Shown here: in pieces, positions 8,077-16,237 of the stretch
Numbering within the stretch: position 1 is the stretch's first letter
Layout of the letters: each line of letters starts with the position of its first letter
Source: Chloroflexota bacterium
GTDB lineage: Bacteria > Chloroflexota > Limnocylindria > QHBO01
Direction: 5' to 3'
NCBI GenBank assembly: GCA_013694795.1
Contig: JACDBS010000117.1
Coordinates: 1 to 48,679, forward strand
DNA: 48,679 nucleotides
Position numbers and translations under genes: made by a program
The notes under the pieces: model-generated
Database searches by the model: none
What the model was told of the DNA's origin: nothing
Seen by the model: the letters and a program-made list of their open reading frames with translations, nothing else

Positions 8077-8709
8077 TCAACGGCGTCGCCTGGCGTCGCC
8101 GCTGAGCTGCGTCTGGCGGCGACGAAGATAGCCGCCGTACCATCCCCCCAGGAAGCCGAGGCCGGCCTGGTACACGGCGCGCAGCGTGAGGTCCGGCAGC
8201 ACTTGCCCCGGAGGGAGCGTGTCAGGACCCACGCCCATCTGCCCCAGCTGAACGAGGATCAGCACGGTCACCAGCACGTAGCTGAGCAGTGAGGCGGCCG
8301 TCCCGAACAACGTGGGGCGCTGCCAGCCGAACCAGCCGGCGGCGATGAGCGAGCCGAACAGTACGAAGGTGCCGAGCAGGCCAAGGATCGAGTTGCCGTA
8401 GAGGACACTGGCGAGGTAGCCGACGAAGGCGAGCACGCCAGGGGGGACCCAGGCCATCAGGTTGCGCCGCAGCAGGAACAACCGCTCGCGCACCGGTCGC
8501 AGCGGCCCGGACGCATCGAAGCCGGCGAGCGGGTCCGGCTTGTTCGGCAGCGGCGGAGCGGGCGGGAAGAGGCGTTGGAGGAAGCCGCCTCCGCGCGGCG
8601 TCGCCTCGGGCTCGAACTCGTCGACGTCATCTTCACGACGCTCGCCGCGGGAGGCTAGGCGCGCGCGGCGGCGTGCTTCGGCGCGCTCGTCGGCAGATCG
8701 AGTGGACAT
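8077..8709 (-). CDS. Predicted multispan membrane protein with long acidic/basic N-terminal tail
   Basis: The 210-residue product starts with about 85 charged, disordered residues (SADERAEARRRARLASRGE and an acidic DDVDEFEPEA patch), then four hydrophobic segments between about residues 95 and 195 (VPPGVLAFVGYLASVLYG, GLLGTFVLFGSLIAAGW, LLSYVLVTVLILVQLG, and a weaker AGLGFLGGWYGGYL), ending in an arginine-rich tail. I do not recognise a family. The start is set at the ATG preceded by TACAAT; more upstream codons lie in the promoter. It diverges from the lamin-tail surface protein across a region with an 11-bp repeat array. Confidence 0.65.
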   Translation of the reverse strand: MSTRSADERAEARRRARLASRGERREDDVDEFEPEATPRGGGFLQRLFPPAPPLPNKPDPLAGFDASGPLRPVRERLFLLRRNLMAWVPPGVLAFVGYLASVLYGNSILGLLGTFVLFGSLIAAGWFGWQRPTLFGTAASLLSYVLVTVLILVQLGQMGVGPDTLPPGQVLPDLTLRAVYQAGLGFLGGWYGGYLRRRQTQLSGDARRRR

Positions 8710-8717
8710 GGGCGGCG

Positions 8718-8723
8718 ATTGTA
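8718..8723 (-). promoter_or_regulatory. -10 box TACAAT of the membrane protein gene
   Basis: TACAAT is read on the minus strand and ends eight bases before the ATG at 8709. The expected -35 position (about 8741-8746) falls inside the 11-bp repeat array, as in promoters served by an activator. Confidence 0.55.
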
Positions 8724-8729
8724 CTGTGA

Positions 8730-8762
8730 GCGGGCGGTAAGCGGCCGGTAAGCGAACGATAA
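8730..8762 (-). promoter_or_regulatory. Three tandem 11-bp direct repeats, probable response-regulator binding site
   Basis: Units at 8730-8740 (GCGGGCGGTAA), 8741-8751 (GCGGCCGGTAA) and 8752-8762 (GCGAACGATAA) are exactly one helical turn apart. Read on the minus strand, each carries CTTAYCG followed by four variable bases, the format of OmpR/PhoB-family tandem sites. They overlap the -35 region of the leftward gene and also lie 57 bases before the rightward surface-protein gene. Binding protein unknown. Confidence 0.5.
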
Positions 8763-8818
8763 GGACGCATCCGCCATGCTGCGGCTGCCTGCACCCCTCC
8801 ACCTGGTCGAGGTGTGCC

Positions 8819-11731
8819 GTGTCTGTCGCCGTTCAGTTTGGCTTTTCATCCCTTGCGCGCGGGCCGCGGCTGCTGGTCCTGGCCGCGCTGCTCTGGGCCG
8901 CGATGGTTCCCGTGGCGGGAGCACGTGCCGTGGACGGCACGCTCATCGAGCACCTGGTGGTCAGCGAGGTCGTGACCGGCGGTGCCAACGCCTCCGACGA
9001 GATCATCGAGATCCACAACCCGGCGTCTACGGCGCTCCCGCTCGAGGGCCTGGAGCTGATCTACGTCAGCGCCAGCGGCGCGACCATCACCCGTCGCGCG
9101 GCCTGGGCGCTGGGCGCGCCCGTCGTGCAGCCGGGCGGCCACGTTCTGGTGGCGAACGAGGCGGGCATCTACGCCTCGGTCGCCGACGCGACCTACACGA
9201 GCGGCATGGCAGCCGCCGGGGGCAGCGTTGCGCTGCGGGTCCAGGGCGCGAGCACTGCGGTCGACGCCGTTGGCTGGGGAACGGCCGCCGGCACCTGGCG
9301 CGAGGGCACCAATGCCGTGGCACCTGCCGCCAGCGCGAGCATCGAGCGCCTGCCCGGAGGTCAGCTCGGCTCGACCCAGGACACCGATGACAACGTCGCC
9401 GACTTCGTCGAGCGGCCCCTGCCGGAACCGCAGAACCTCGGATCGCCGCCAACGCCGGCGCCCGGGGACCCATCGCCCACGCCCGCGCCCACGGACCCGC
9501 CTATTCCCACGCCCACGGCGACGCTGGCTCCCACGCCGGCGAGCTCGCCGACCGTTGAGCCCACGGTCAGCCCGAGTCCGTCAGCCACCCCGGCGCCCAT
9601 CACGCTCGCCGCCGCGCGGGCCGCGCTTGACGGCGCGGTCGTCACCGTGGAAGGCACGGCGCTCACGGCGTCTACCTTCCACGATGGCGGTGGCTTCCTG
9701 GCCGATGCATCCGGGGGCATCGCGGTCCTCCTCGACGAGGGATCCTTCGCGCGCGGCGACCTGCTGCGCGTCACGGGCATCGTCGACGATCGGTTCTCGC
9801 AACGCACCATCCGCGCGGGTGGGCCCGATGTGGTGTTGCTCGGTGCGGGCGTCGAGACCGCAGCCCTGACCCTTTCGACCGGTGCTGTCAACGAGTCGAG
9901 CGAGGGCGGCCTCGTGCGCATCGCCGGCTTCATCGTCGGCAGCCCGACGACGCTGACGACCGGGATCGCGTTCGATATCGACGACGGCACAGGCTCCGCG
10001 CGTGTCATCGTGCCGACCGAATCGGGGATCGACCTGGCCGCGTGGACGTCGGGCATGCGTGTCGACCTCGTTGGTGTTTCGGGCCAGCGTGACTCCACCG
10101 GGACCGGGGCTGAGGGCTACCGGGTCATGCCACGCGATGCGAACGACGTGATGGAGGTCGGCGGGCCAACGGCTTCGCCGACACCGGGCTCATCCGCCTC
10201 CCCGACGCCTGTGCCGACGGCCACTCCCGCAGACCCCGGAGGAATCGTGTCGATCAGCGACGCGCGAACCGCGCCGAAGAACGCCCGCCTCCGGGTGCGT
10301 GGCGTCGTGACGCTGGCGCCCGGGACCGTGGATCCCGCCACGGCCGCCATCCAGGACACGACCGGTGCCATTGTCCTGCGCCTGGGCGACGACGTCGGCT
10401 CGCTGGGCCTCGGGGAGCGAATCGAGGTCGCCGGAACTCGCTCGACGAAGGGTGGCATGGAGACGCTGCGCGTGACCGAGGTCCCGCTGCAGCTCGGGAT
10501 GGCCGCGGAGCCGGCGCCGCGCCCCATCCACACGGGCGAGGCGGGAGAGTCCCACGAGGCGGTGCTGGTCGTCGCGCGCGGGGCGCTCGTTGCCTCTGCT
10601 CGCCGCGCGTCAAGCGGGACCGTCTCGTTCGAGATCGACGACGGCTCCGGGCCACTGCGCGTCAGCCTCGACTCGTCGCTGGAGGCCGACGACGCTTCGC
10701 TGACGGCGGGAAGCTGGGTCGAGGTGCGGGGGATCCTCGGACAGGAGACGACCGGCGCGCAGCCGATGCGGGGCTATCGCATCTGGCCGCGCGCGGTGAC
10801 TGACCTCCACATCGTCGCGGCAGCTTCGGACCCCGCAGCGAAGGAAGGCCCGGCGACCGAGGCCGCGCTGGAATCGGCCGACGAAGAAGGCACGCCAGCG
10901 GGATCGCTGGTGGAGGTCGGAGGTGCCGACCTGTCCGCTCTGCGCGTCGGAGCGACGCTGGTGGCCGGTCCGTGGGAGGAGCTCGCCGTCGGCGGCATCC
11001 TGTGGGACGGGGCGCGCCTCGTGGCCATCGACCCCGGATCGTCCGCGCTGGTGACGGCGATCACCGCGCTGCGGCCTGTGCCGGTTGCCGTCGAGCTCGG
11101 CGGACTACGCACGGTCGGAGGCGAGCCACTCGCCAACATACCCCTCGTGGCCCTGGGCACCGAGCCCGGCGACATGGTGCCCGCCGAGGGACTGCCCGTC
11201 GCGCCGCTCTCGACGCTTTCAGGCGCCGAACGAAACCCGCTGTGGGTGTCGCTGGTCGGACGGCTCGTGGACGGGGGCCGCTCCCTCGTTGTTGCCGGCC
11301 GCAGCGTGCCCATCGAGGCTCGATGCGACGAAACCCCGCACCCGGCGACCGGAGTCGTCGGTGTCACGGGAATCGCGGCCGGAGACCCGGTTCGGCTCAT
11401 CGCGCCGTGTGGCGGCATCCGCGCCGCTCCCGCGGTGAGCCGATCGGGCGCCTCGCGCGCGGAGGCGGCTCCCGCCTTGGGTGAGAGCCTCGCGGCGACC
11501 GTGGCGCTGAGCGCACGCGGCGACAATGATCCACGGCGCACGGCTGTGGCGGGACTCTTCGCGGTCGGCGCGCTCATGCTTGCCGCAGCCGTCCTGGCGA
11601 GGCGCCGCCTGGAGCCGGATCCCGCCGACGCGGTGGCCGAGAGGATGAGCGAGGACGCAGCGCAAGAGGCGGAGGCTCCCGGTATGCCTCACCTCACGCT
11701 CGTCCGCGTGCCGCGCGAACGCGGCCCGTGA
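8819..11731 (+). CDS. Cell-surface protein: lamin-tail domain plus OB-fold-like repeats
   Basis: The 970-residue product has a signal peptide (residues about 14-36, AGARA), then a lamin-tail domain (about 40-190; LVVSEVVTGGANASDEIIEI, WGTAAGTWREGTN), a Pro/Thr linker (about 200-255), and a series of OB-like beta domains: two at about 258-445, a second Pro/Thr linker, and two more at about 475-665 (each with VRVxGxV, DDGSGxxRV, GxRxxVxGxx patterns). A less regular region follows, then a transmembrane helix (about 902-923) and cytoplasmic tail. Such LTD/OB combinations occur on secreted nucleases and other surface proteins; no nuclease domain is present. GAGGTG four bases before the GTG supports the start. 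Ligand unknown; nucleic acid or glycan are guesses. Confidence 0.8.
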   Translation: MSVAVQFGFSSLARGPRLLVLAALLWAAMVPVAGARAVDGTLIEHLVVSEVVTGGANASDEIIEIHNPASTALPLEGLELIYVSASGATITRRAAWALGAPVVQPGGHVLVANEAGIYASVADATYTSGMAAAGGSVALRVQGASTAVDAVGWGTAAGTWREGTNAVAPAASASIERLPGGQLGSTQDTDDNVADFVERPLPEPQNLGSPPTPAPGDPSPTPAPTDPPIPTPTATLAPTPASSPTVEPTVSPSPSATPAPITLAAARAALDGAVVTVEGTALTASTFHDGGGFLADASGGIAVLLDEGSFARGDLLRVTGIVDDRFSQRTIRAGGPDVVLLGAGVETAALTLSTGAVNESSEGGLVRIAGFIVGSPTTLTTGIAFDIDDGTGSARVIVPTESGIDLAAWTSGMRVDLVGVSGQRDSTGTGAEGYRVMPRDANDVMEVGGPTASPTPGSSASPTPVPTATPADPGGIVSISDARTAPKNARLRVRGVVTLAPGTVDPATAAIQDTTGAIVLRLGDDVGSLGLGERIEVAGTRSTKGGMETLRVTEVPLQLGMAAEPAPRPIHTGEAGESHEAVLVVARGALVASARRASSGTVSFEIDDGSGPLRVSLDSSLEADDASLTAGSWVEVRGILGQETTGAQPMRGYRIWPRAVTDLHIVAAASDPAAKEGPATEAALESADEEGTPAGSLVEVGGADLSALRVGATLVAGPWEELAVGGILWDGARLVAIDPGSSALVTAITALRPVPVAVELGGLRTVGGEPLANIPLVALGTEPGDMVPAEGLPVAPLSTLSGAERNPLWVSLVGRLVDGGRSLVVAGRSVPIEARCDETPHPATGVVGVTGIAAGDPVRLIAPCGGIRAAPAVSRSGASRAEAAPALGESLAATVALSARGDNDPRRTAVAGLFAVGALMLAAAVLARRRLEPDPADAVAERMSEDAAQEAEAPGMPHLTLVRVPRERGP

Positions 11732-11745
11732 GCACGAATGCGGCG

Positions 11746-11751
11746 TATACT
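11746..11751 (+). promoter_or_regulatory. -10 box TATACT of the nucleoside phosphorylase gene
   Basis: TATACT implies transcription from about 11758. It excludes the in-frame ATG at 11738 as a start and leaves a leader of roughly 46 bases to the chosen TTG. Confidence 0.55.
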
Positions 11752-11786
11752 CCCGCGCGTTCGACGACCGAGCACGAGGAGCACGC

Positions 11787-11807
11787 ATGAGGGCGCCGCA
11801 GTTTTGA
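11787..11807 (+). CDS. Possible six-codon leader peptide overlapping the phosphorylase start
   Basis: An ATG at 11787, five bases after GAGGAG, opens a reading frame of only six codons (MRAPQF) ending in TGA that overlaps the TTG start of the phosphorylase. It could couple translation into the main gene. Alternatively the run TTTT has lost one base in this sequence and MRAPQF is the true N terminus of the phosphorylase. Confidence 0.35.
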   Translation: MRAPQF

Positions 11808-12685
11808 GCAGCTTGACCCAGGCGGATGCGCCGCGCAGCGGGGAGCGTCAGTACCACATCGGTCTCGAGCGTGGCGAGCTCAGCGAGTACGTCCTGCTGG
11901 TGGGCGACCCCGGCCGGGTCGCGAGGGTCGCATCACGCTGGGAATCGGTCGAGCTTGAGCGGAGCAATCGCGAGATCACCACCGCGACCGGGAGCTACGA
12001 AGGCATGCGCATCAGCTGCATGTCAACCGGAATGGGCACCGATAACGTCGAGATCGTGATGGCCGAGGTGATGGAGATCACCGATGCTGCCACGTTCATC
12101 CGCGTCGGATCGTCCGGTGCGCTCCAGCCGGAGATCGCGCTCGGTGACCTGATCGTGTCCACCGGGGCGGTGCGCCTGGAGAACACCACCGACTTCTACG
12201 TCCATCCAGGATTCCCCGCCGTCGCCCATCGAGACGTGGTCTGGGCCCTCGAACAGGCCTGCCGCGACATGGGCCTCACCCATCACGTTGGGCTGACCGC
12301 GACGGCGAGCGGGTTCTACGCTCCGCAGGGACGGCAGATGCGCACGCTCCCGGTTCGCTATCCTGAGCTCGCAGACGAGCTTCGCCGCCAGCGTGTGGCG
12401 AATCTCGAGATGGAGTCGTCGGCACTCTTTGTGCTGGCTCATCTTGCGGGACTGCGGTCCGGAACGGTCTGCGCGGCCTACGCGCAACGTACGGACGGCA
12501 CGTTCCTCGAAGGCGCGGCAAAGGAGGCCGCGGAGGCGCGCTGCATCGATGCCGGACTGGCCGGCATCCACCTGCTGTGGCAGGTCGACACCGACGGCGG
12601 AGACACGCTTGCCCGCCGCGGAGCACTGATCGATCGGTCGGCGGGTAGTTCACAACCACTGTCCGGCGACGATGCCGGCCACTAG
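11804..12685 (+). CDS. Nucleoside phosphorylase (uridine/purine NP-I family)
   Basis: The 293-residue product is a nucleoside phosphorylase of the NP-I (PNP/UDP) family, which splits nucleosides with phosphate into base and ribose 1-phosphate. Visible motifs: phosphate-binding LVGDPGRV, STGMGTDNVEIVMAEV, IRVGSSGALQPEIALGDL, and the ribose-binding EMES in NLEMESSALFVLA. Overall it looks closest to uridine phosphorylases, but base preference cannot be read reliably. The start is uncertain: the TTG at 11804 is in frame, but the best ribosome site drives an out-of-frame ATG at 11787. The DUF5679 gene follows after 16 bases, probably in the same transcript. Confidence 0.85.
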   Translation: MSSLTQADAPRSGERQYHIGLERGELSEYVLLVGDPGRVARVASRWESVELERSNREITTATGSYEGMRISCMSTGMGTDNVEIVMAEVMEITDAATFIRVGSSGALQPEIALGDLIVSTGAVRLENTTDFYVHPGFPAVAHRDVVWALEQACRDMGLTHHVGLTATASGFYAPQGRQMRTLPVRYPELADELRRQRVANLEMESSALFVLAHLAGLRSGTVCAAYAQRTDGTFLEGAAKEAAEARCIDAGLAGIHLLWQVDTDGGDTLARRGALIDRSAGSSQPLSGDDAGH

Positions 12686-12701
12686 GGAGGCATGACCACC
12701 A

Positions 12702-12845
12702 ATGGCGACCGAGGCCTATTGCGTCAAGTGCAAGGCGAAGCGCGAAATGAGCAACGCCACCAAGATCACCATGAAGAATGGCAAGCCGGCGACCCAGGGC
12801 ACGTGCCCGGTATGCGGCACGAAGATGTTCAGGATCGGCGGCTGA
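12702..12845 (+). CDS. DUF5679 zinc-ribbon-like small protein
   Basis: This 47-residue protein carries two CxxC pairs, CVKC near the start and CPVC near the end, with the conserved middle TMKNGKPATQGTCPVCG and terminal KMFRIGG typical of DUF5679. It probably binds one zinc ion; its role is unknown although the family is widespread in Actinomycetota and Chloroflexota. GGGAGG lies 11 bases before the ATG. It sits between the nucleoside phosphorylase and a strong terminator hairpin, so it is the last gene of that unit. Confidence 0.9.
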   Translation: MATEAYCVKCKAKREMSNATKITMKNGKPATQGTCPVCGTKMFRIGG

Positions 12846-12868
12846 CGCCTCCGCATCTTTGACAGCGC

Positions 12869-12899
12869 GAAGGCGCGCCGGCCCAGTCGGCGCGCCTTC
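12869..12899 (+). terminator. Terminator hairpin after the DUF5679 gene
   Basis: A perfect 12-bp stem, GAAGGCGCGCCG (12869-12880) with its complement at 12888-12899, closes a seven-base loop and is followed by TTGCT. It separates the phosphorylase unit from the glycolytic operon. The T tract is short, as is common at high GC. Confidence 0.75.
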
Positions 12900-12937
12900 T
12901 TGCTGGCCGTCGAGCGTCCGAAGGCACCGGTCGCGGC

Positions 12938-12943
12938 TAGAAT
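12938..12943 (+). promoter_or_regulatory. -10 box TAGAAT of the glycolytic operon
   Basis: TAGAAT ends seven bases before the GTG at 12951. The in-frame ATG at 12942 overlaps this box and so cannot be the start. Confidence 0.6.
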
Positions 12944-12950
12944 GGCGGCC

Positions 12951-13997
12951 GTGCAGAGCTCAGCCGAACGGCCGGTCCTGGCGGTCGACCTCGGCGGCAC
13001 ACAGATCCGCGCAGCCCTGATCACCCCCGACCTGGCCGTCCACTGCCGCCGCGCGGTCCCGACCCATGACGAGGAGGGGGTGGAGGCGGTGCTGGCGCGC
13101 ATCTTCGGATTAGCCGCCGCGGTGCGCGACGATGCCGTCGCTGAAGGACTTCCGGCGCCGGCCGGGGTCGGCATCTCTTCGCCCGGTCCGCTTGACCCGT
13201 GGCGCGGCGTGGTCGTGGCGCCTCCCAACCTTGCGGGTTGGACGAACGTCCCGATCGTCGCGCGGGTAGGTGAGGCGCTCGATATGCCGACCTTTCTCGA
13301 GCGCGACACGAACGTGGCGGTCATGTGCGAATGGCGGTACGGTGCCGCGCGCGGGGCGCGCAATGCGATCTACATCACGGTCTCCACCGGCGTCGGTGGC
13401 GGCGTCATCATCGACGGTCGACCCCTCCTGGGCGCCGATGGCACGGCAGGCGAGGTGGGTCACATAACGATCGAGCTGGACGGGCCTCGCTGCGGCTGCG
13501 GCGGGATCGGGCACGTGGAGGCCATCGCGTCGGGCACCGCGATTGCACGAGACGCCCGGGCCATGCTGGCGGATGCCGTCGATTCGCCGCTGGCGCGGTT
13601 GGCAGCATCGGGCGAAGTGGTGGATGCCGCGCTCGTGGCGCGCGCCGCAGCCGGTGGCGACCGGGCCTGCGTGGCGCTGCTGGAGAGGGCATTCGTCGCC
13701 ATCGGTGCACTGTGCGGCTCGCTCGTGAACCTGCTCGACCCGGAGGTGATCGTCATCGGCGGCAGCATCGCGGAGCACCAGCCTCGCCTGTTCGAGATCG
13801 TCCGAAGCGAGCTGGAGCGGCGGGCCTTCCCGATCCTCCTCGACCGCGTTCGCATTGAACCAGCCACGCTGGGCGGCGACGTCTCGTTGATCGGCGCGCT
13901 GCCGATCGTGAATGACCGCATCGGCGACCCGACGTATGAGACTGGGTCGCATCGGCCGCCGACGGCGGCCCCGCAGCAAGGAGCTACCCGACCGTGA
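12951..13997 (+). CDS. ROK-family sugar kinase (probable glucokinase)
   Basis: The 348-residue product is a ROK-family kinase. It has the phosphate-binding motif DLGGT at residues 13-17, the sugar-site EVGHITI, the ISTGVGGGVI-like TVSTGVGGGVIIDG, and the zinc motif region CGCGGIGHVE. In most ROK proteins the last motif reads CxCGxxGCxE; here the third Cys is His, which may still bind zinc. Leading the gap-pgk-eno operon makes glucokinase the likely activity (glucose to glucose 6-phosphate), though N-acetylmannosamine or fructose kinases share the fold. Start set at the leaderless GTG. A C-terminal tail of about 25 polar residues is unusual. Overlaps gap by four bases. Confidence 0.85.
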   Translation: MQSSAERPVLAVDLGGTQIRAALITPDLAVHCRRAVPTHDEEGVEAVLARIFGLAAAVRDDAVAEGLPAPAGVGISSPGPLDPWRGVVVAPPNLAGWTNVPIVARVGEALDMPTFLERDTNVAVMCEWRYGAARGARNAIYITVSTGVGGGVIIDGRPLLGADGTAGEVGHITIELDGPRCGCGGIGHVEAIASGTAIARDARAMLADAVDSPLARLAASGEVVDAALVARAAAGGDRACVALLERAFVAIGALCGSLVNLLDPEVIVIGGSIAEHQPRLFEIVRSELERRAFPILLDRVRIEPATLGGDVSLIGALPIVNDRIGDPTYETGSHRPPTAAPQQGATRP

Positions 13998-15004
13998 CGA
14001 CCCGTATCGGCATCAACGGCTTCGGCCGCATCGGCCGCCAGACCCTCAAGGCCATCCTGGAGCGTCATCCCGACGCGCTCGATGTGGTCGCCCTCAACGA
14101 CCTGGCGCCGACTGCCACCAATGCCCACCTGTTCACGTACGACTCCACCTACGGCCGCTTTCAGGGCGAGGTGACCGCCGGCGAGGGCACCATCACCGTC
14201 AACGGCCACGAGATCCGCGCCTTCAGCGAGAAGGATCCGGCCGCGCTGCCATGGAAGGACCTCGGCGTCGACATCGTTGTCGAGTCGACCGGGATCTTCA
14301 CCGATGCCACCAAGGCCGCGGCCCATCGCGACGCTGGTGCGCGGAAGGTCATCATCTCGGCCCCGGCCAAGAACGAGGACGTCACCCTGGTCCTCGGCGT
14401 GAACGAGGACCGATACGACCCGGAGCGGCACCACATCGTGAGCAATGCGAGCTGCACGACCAATGGGCTGGCCCTGCCGGCCAAGGTGATCTTCGACACC
14501 TTCGGGATCGAGCACGGGCTGATGACGACGATCCACAGCTATACGAACGATCAGAACGTGCTGGATGTGTTCCACCCTGATTTACGCCGAGCGCGGAGCG
14601 CCGGCCAGAACATCATCCCCACCTCCACCGGCGCCGCGCGCGCATTGGCCCTCGTCATCCCGGAGCTGAAGGGCAAGTTCGATGGCTTCTCGCTGCGCGT
14701 ACCGACACCGACGGTGAGCGTGATTGATTTCGTGGCCATCACCGAGAAGCCGGTCAGCGCGGAGTCGGCCAACGCGGCGCTGCGGGCGGCGGCCGACGGA
14801 CCGATGAAGGGGCTGCTGGGCTACACCGACGAAGAGCTGGTGAGCATGGACTTCAAGGGCGACGATCGCTCGAGCATCATCGACGCCGCCTCGACCATGG
14901 TCACCGGCGACCGCATGCTGAAGGTGATCGCGTGGTACGACAACGAATGGGGCTATTCCTGCCGAGTCGCCGACCTCGCCGCCTTCATGGCCCAGCGGCT
15001 CTAG
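13994..15004 (+). CDS. gap: Glyceraldehyde-3-phosphate dehydrogenase, type I
   Basis: This 336-residue enzyme oxidises glyceraldehyde 3-phosphate to 1,3-bisphosphoglycerate with NAD. It shows the nucleotide-binding INGFGRIGR at the N terminus, ALNDL at the end of the second strand (the acidic residue favours NAD over NADP), the catalytic ASCTTN with nucleophile Cys154, and the C-terminal WYDNEWGYS. Length is normal. The GTG start overlaps the kinase stop (GTGA), and pgk follows after nine bases, so the kinase, gap, pgk and eno form one transcript. Confidence 0.98.
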   Translation: MTTRIGINGFGRIGRQTLKAILERHPDALDVVALNDLAPTATNAHLFTYDSTYGRFQGEVTAGEGTITVNGHEIRAFSEKDPAALPWKDLGVDIVVESTGIFTDATKAAAHRDAGARKVIISAPAKNEDVTLVLGVNEDRYDPERHHIVSNASCTTNGLALPAKVIFDTFGIEHGLMTTIHSYTNDQNVLDVFHPDLRRARSAGQNIIPTSTGAARALALVIPELKGKFDGFSLRVPTPTVSVIDFVAITEKPVSAESANAALRAAADGPMKGLLGYTDEELVSMDFKGDDRSSIIDAASTMVTGDRMLKVIAWYDNEWGYSCRVADLAAFMAQRL

Positions 15005-15013
15005 GGGTTGCCG

Positions 15014-16237
15014 ATGGACGCCAAGACGATCCGCGACGTCGACGTCAGCGGCAAACGTGTCTTCCTGCGCGCCGACCTGAATGTGCCGCTCGACGATGGC
15101 CGCATCACCGATGACACGCGCATCCGCGCCAGCCTGCCGACCATCGTCAACCTGCTGGAGCGGGGCGCGACGGTGGTGCTGGCCAGCCACCTGGGCCGGC
15201 CGAAGGGCAAGGTCAACGACGCGCTGCGGCTGCGACCGGTCGCCGATCGGCTGAGCCAACTGCTGGGGCGGCAGGTGCGCATGACCGGCGACGCGCTTGG
15301 GCCCGGCGTGAAGGTGGCGCTCGACAAGCTGCGGCCCGGCGACCTGCTTCTGCTCGAGAACCTGCGCTTCCACGCCGCGGAGGAGGCGAACGACCCGGAC
15401 TTCGCCGCGTCTCTTGCCGGCCTGGCCGACCTGTACGTGAACGACGCATTCGGCGCCGCGCACCGGGCACATGCCTCCACCGAGGGCATCACCCATCACC
15501 TGCCGGCGGTGGCCGGGCTGCTCATGGAGCGCGAGGTCGACGCCCTGTCCCGCCTGCTCAAGCGTCCGGCGCGACCGTTCCACGCCGTCATCGGTGGTGC
15601 CAAGGTCTCCGGCAAGCTGGAGGTGCTCACCGCGCTGCTCTCGCGCTGCCAGGCGGTGCTCGTCGGCGGCGGGATGGCCAACACCTTCCTGGCGGCAAAG
15701 GGCCACGAGCTGGGTACGAGCCTGGTCGAGGAGGACCAGATCGGCAATGCGCGGCGCATGCTGTCGGAGGCGCGCCGCAAGCGCGTGCGGCTCATGCTCC
15801 CGAGCGATGCCGTCGTGGCGCCGCAGATCCATCAACGTGCAAGTACGCGCACGGTCTCGATCAGCAGCGTGCCCAAGGACCAGATGGTGGTCGACATTGG
15901 ACCCGAGACGCTTGCGGCCTACACGGAGCACCTTGCCAGGGCGAGGACGATCTTCTGGAACGGACCGATGGGTGTGTTCGAGATGCCGCAGATGGCCGGT
16001 GGCACGAACGGCATGGCTCGTTTCCTGGCGAAACGCTTCCGCGCGGGCGTGGTGACCGTCGTCGGTGGCGGCGACTCCGTTGCCGCCCTCGAGCAATTGG
16101 GCCTGGCCGCCAGGATGACCCACGTGAGCACCGGCGGCGGCGCGTCGCTGGAGTTCCTGGAGGGCAAGAGCCTGCCCGGCGTGACGGCGCTGCTGCGGGC
16201 CGACGCCGCGATCGACGTCACCGGGGAGAAGGCATGA
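15014..16237 (+). CDS. pgk: Phosphoglycerate kinase
   Basis: The 407-residue enzyme transfers phosphate from 1,3-bisphosphoglycerate to ADP in lower glycolysis. Recognisable segments are VFLRADLNVPLDDG, SHLGRPKG, the ENLRFH stretch, VNDAFGAAHRAHAS, GGAKVSGKLEVL, WNGPMGVFE and GGGDSVAAL plus the terminal STGGGASLEFLEG. The ATG at 15014 is chosen over an upstream in-frame TTG because AGGGG precedes it at a workable distance. The stop overlaps eno by four bases. No triosephosphate isomerase gene lies next to it, unlike many gap-pgk-tpi operons. Confidence 0.98.
   Translation: MDAKTIRDVDVSGKRVFLRADLNVPLDDGRITDDTRIRASLPTIVNLLERGATVVLASHLGRPKGKVNDALRLRPVADRLSQLLGRQVRMTGDALGPGVKVALDKLRPGDLLLLENLRFHAAEEANDPDFAASLAGLADLYVNDAFGAAHRAHASTEGITHHLPAVAGLLMEREVDALSRLLKRPARPFHAVIGGAKVSGKLEVLTALLSRCQAVLVGGGMANTFLAAKGHELGTSLVEEDQIGNARRMLSEARRKRVRLMLPSDAVVAPQIHQRASTRTVSISSVPKDQMVVDIGPETLAAYTEHLARARTIFWNGPMGVFEMPQMAGGTNGMARFLAKRFRAGVVTVVGGGDSVAALEQLGLAARMTHVSTGGGASLEFLEGKSLPGVTALLRADAAIDVTGEKA

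Noticed and set aside
8776..9390. 204-codon plus-strand frame before and inside the lamin-tail gene
   Set aside because: Arg/Gly-rich shadow in another frame of the real gene.
11738..11803. Upstream ATG start for the nucleoside phosphorylase
   Set aside because: It lies before the TATACT -10 box and would add an arginine-rich stretch unlike the family.
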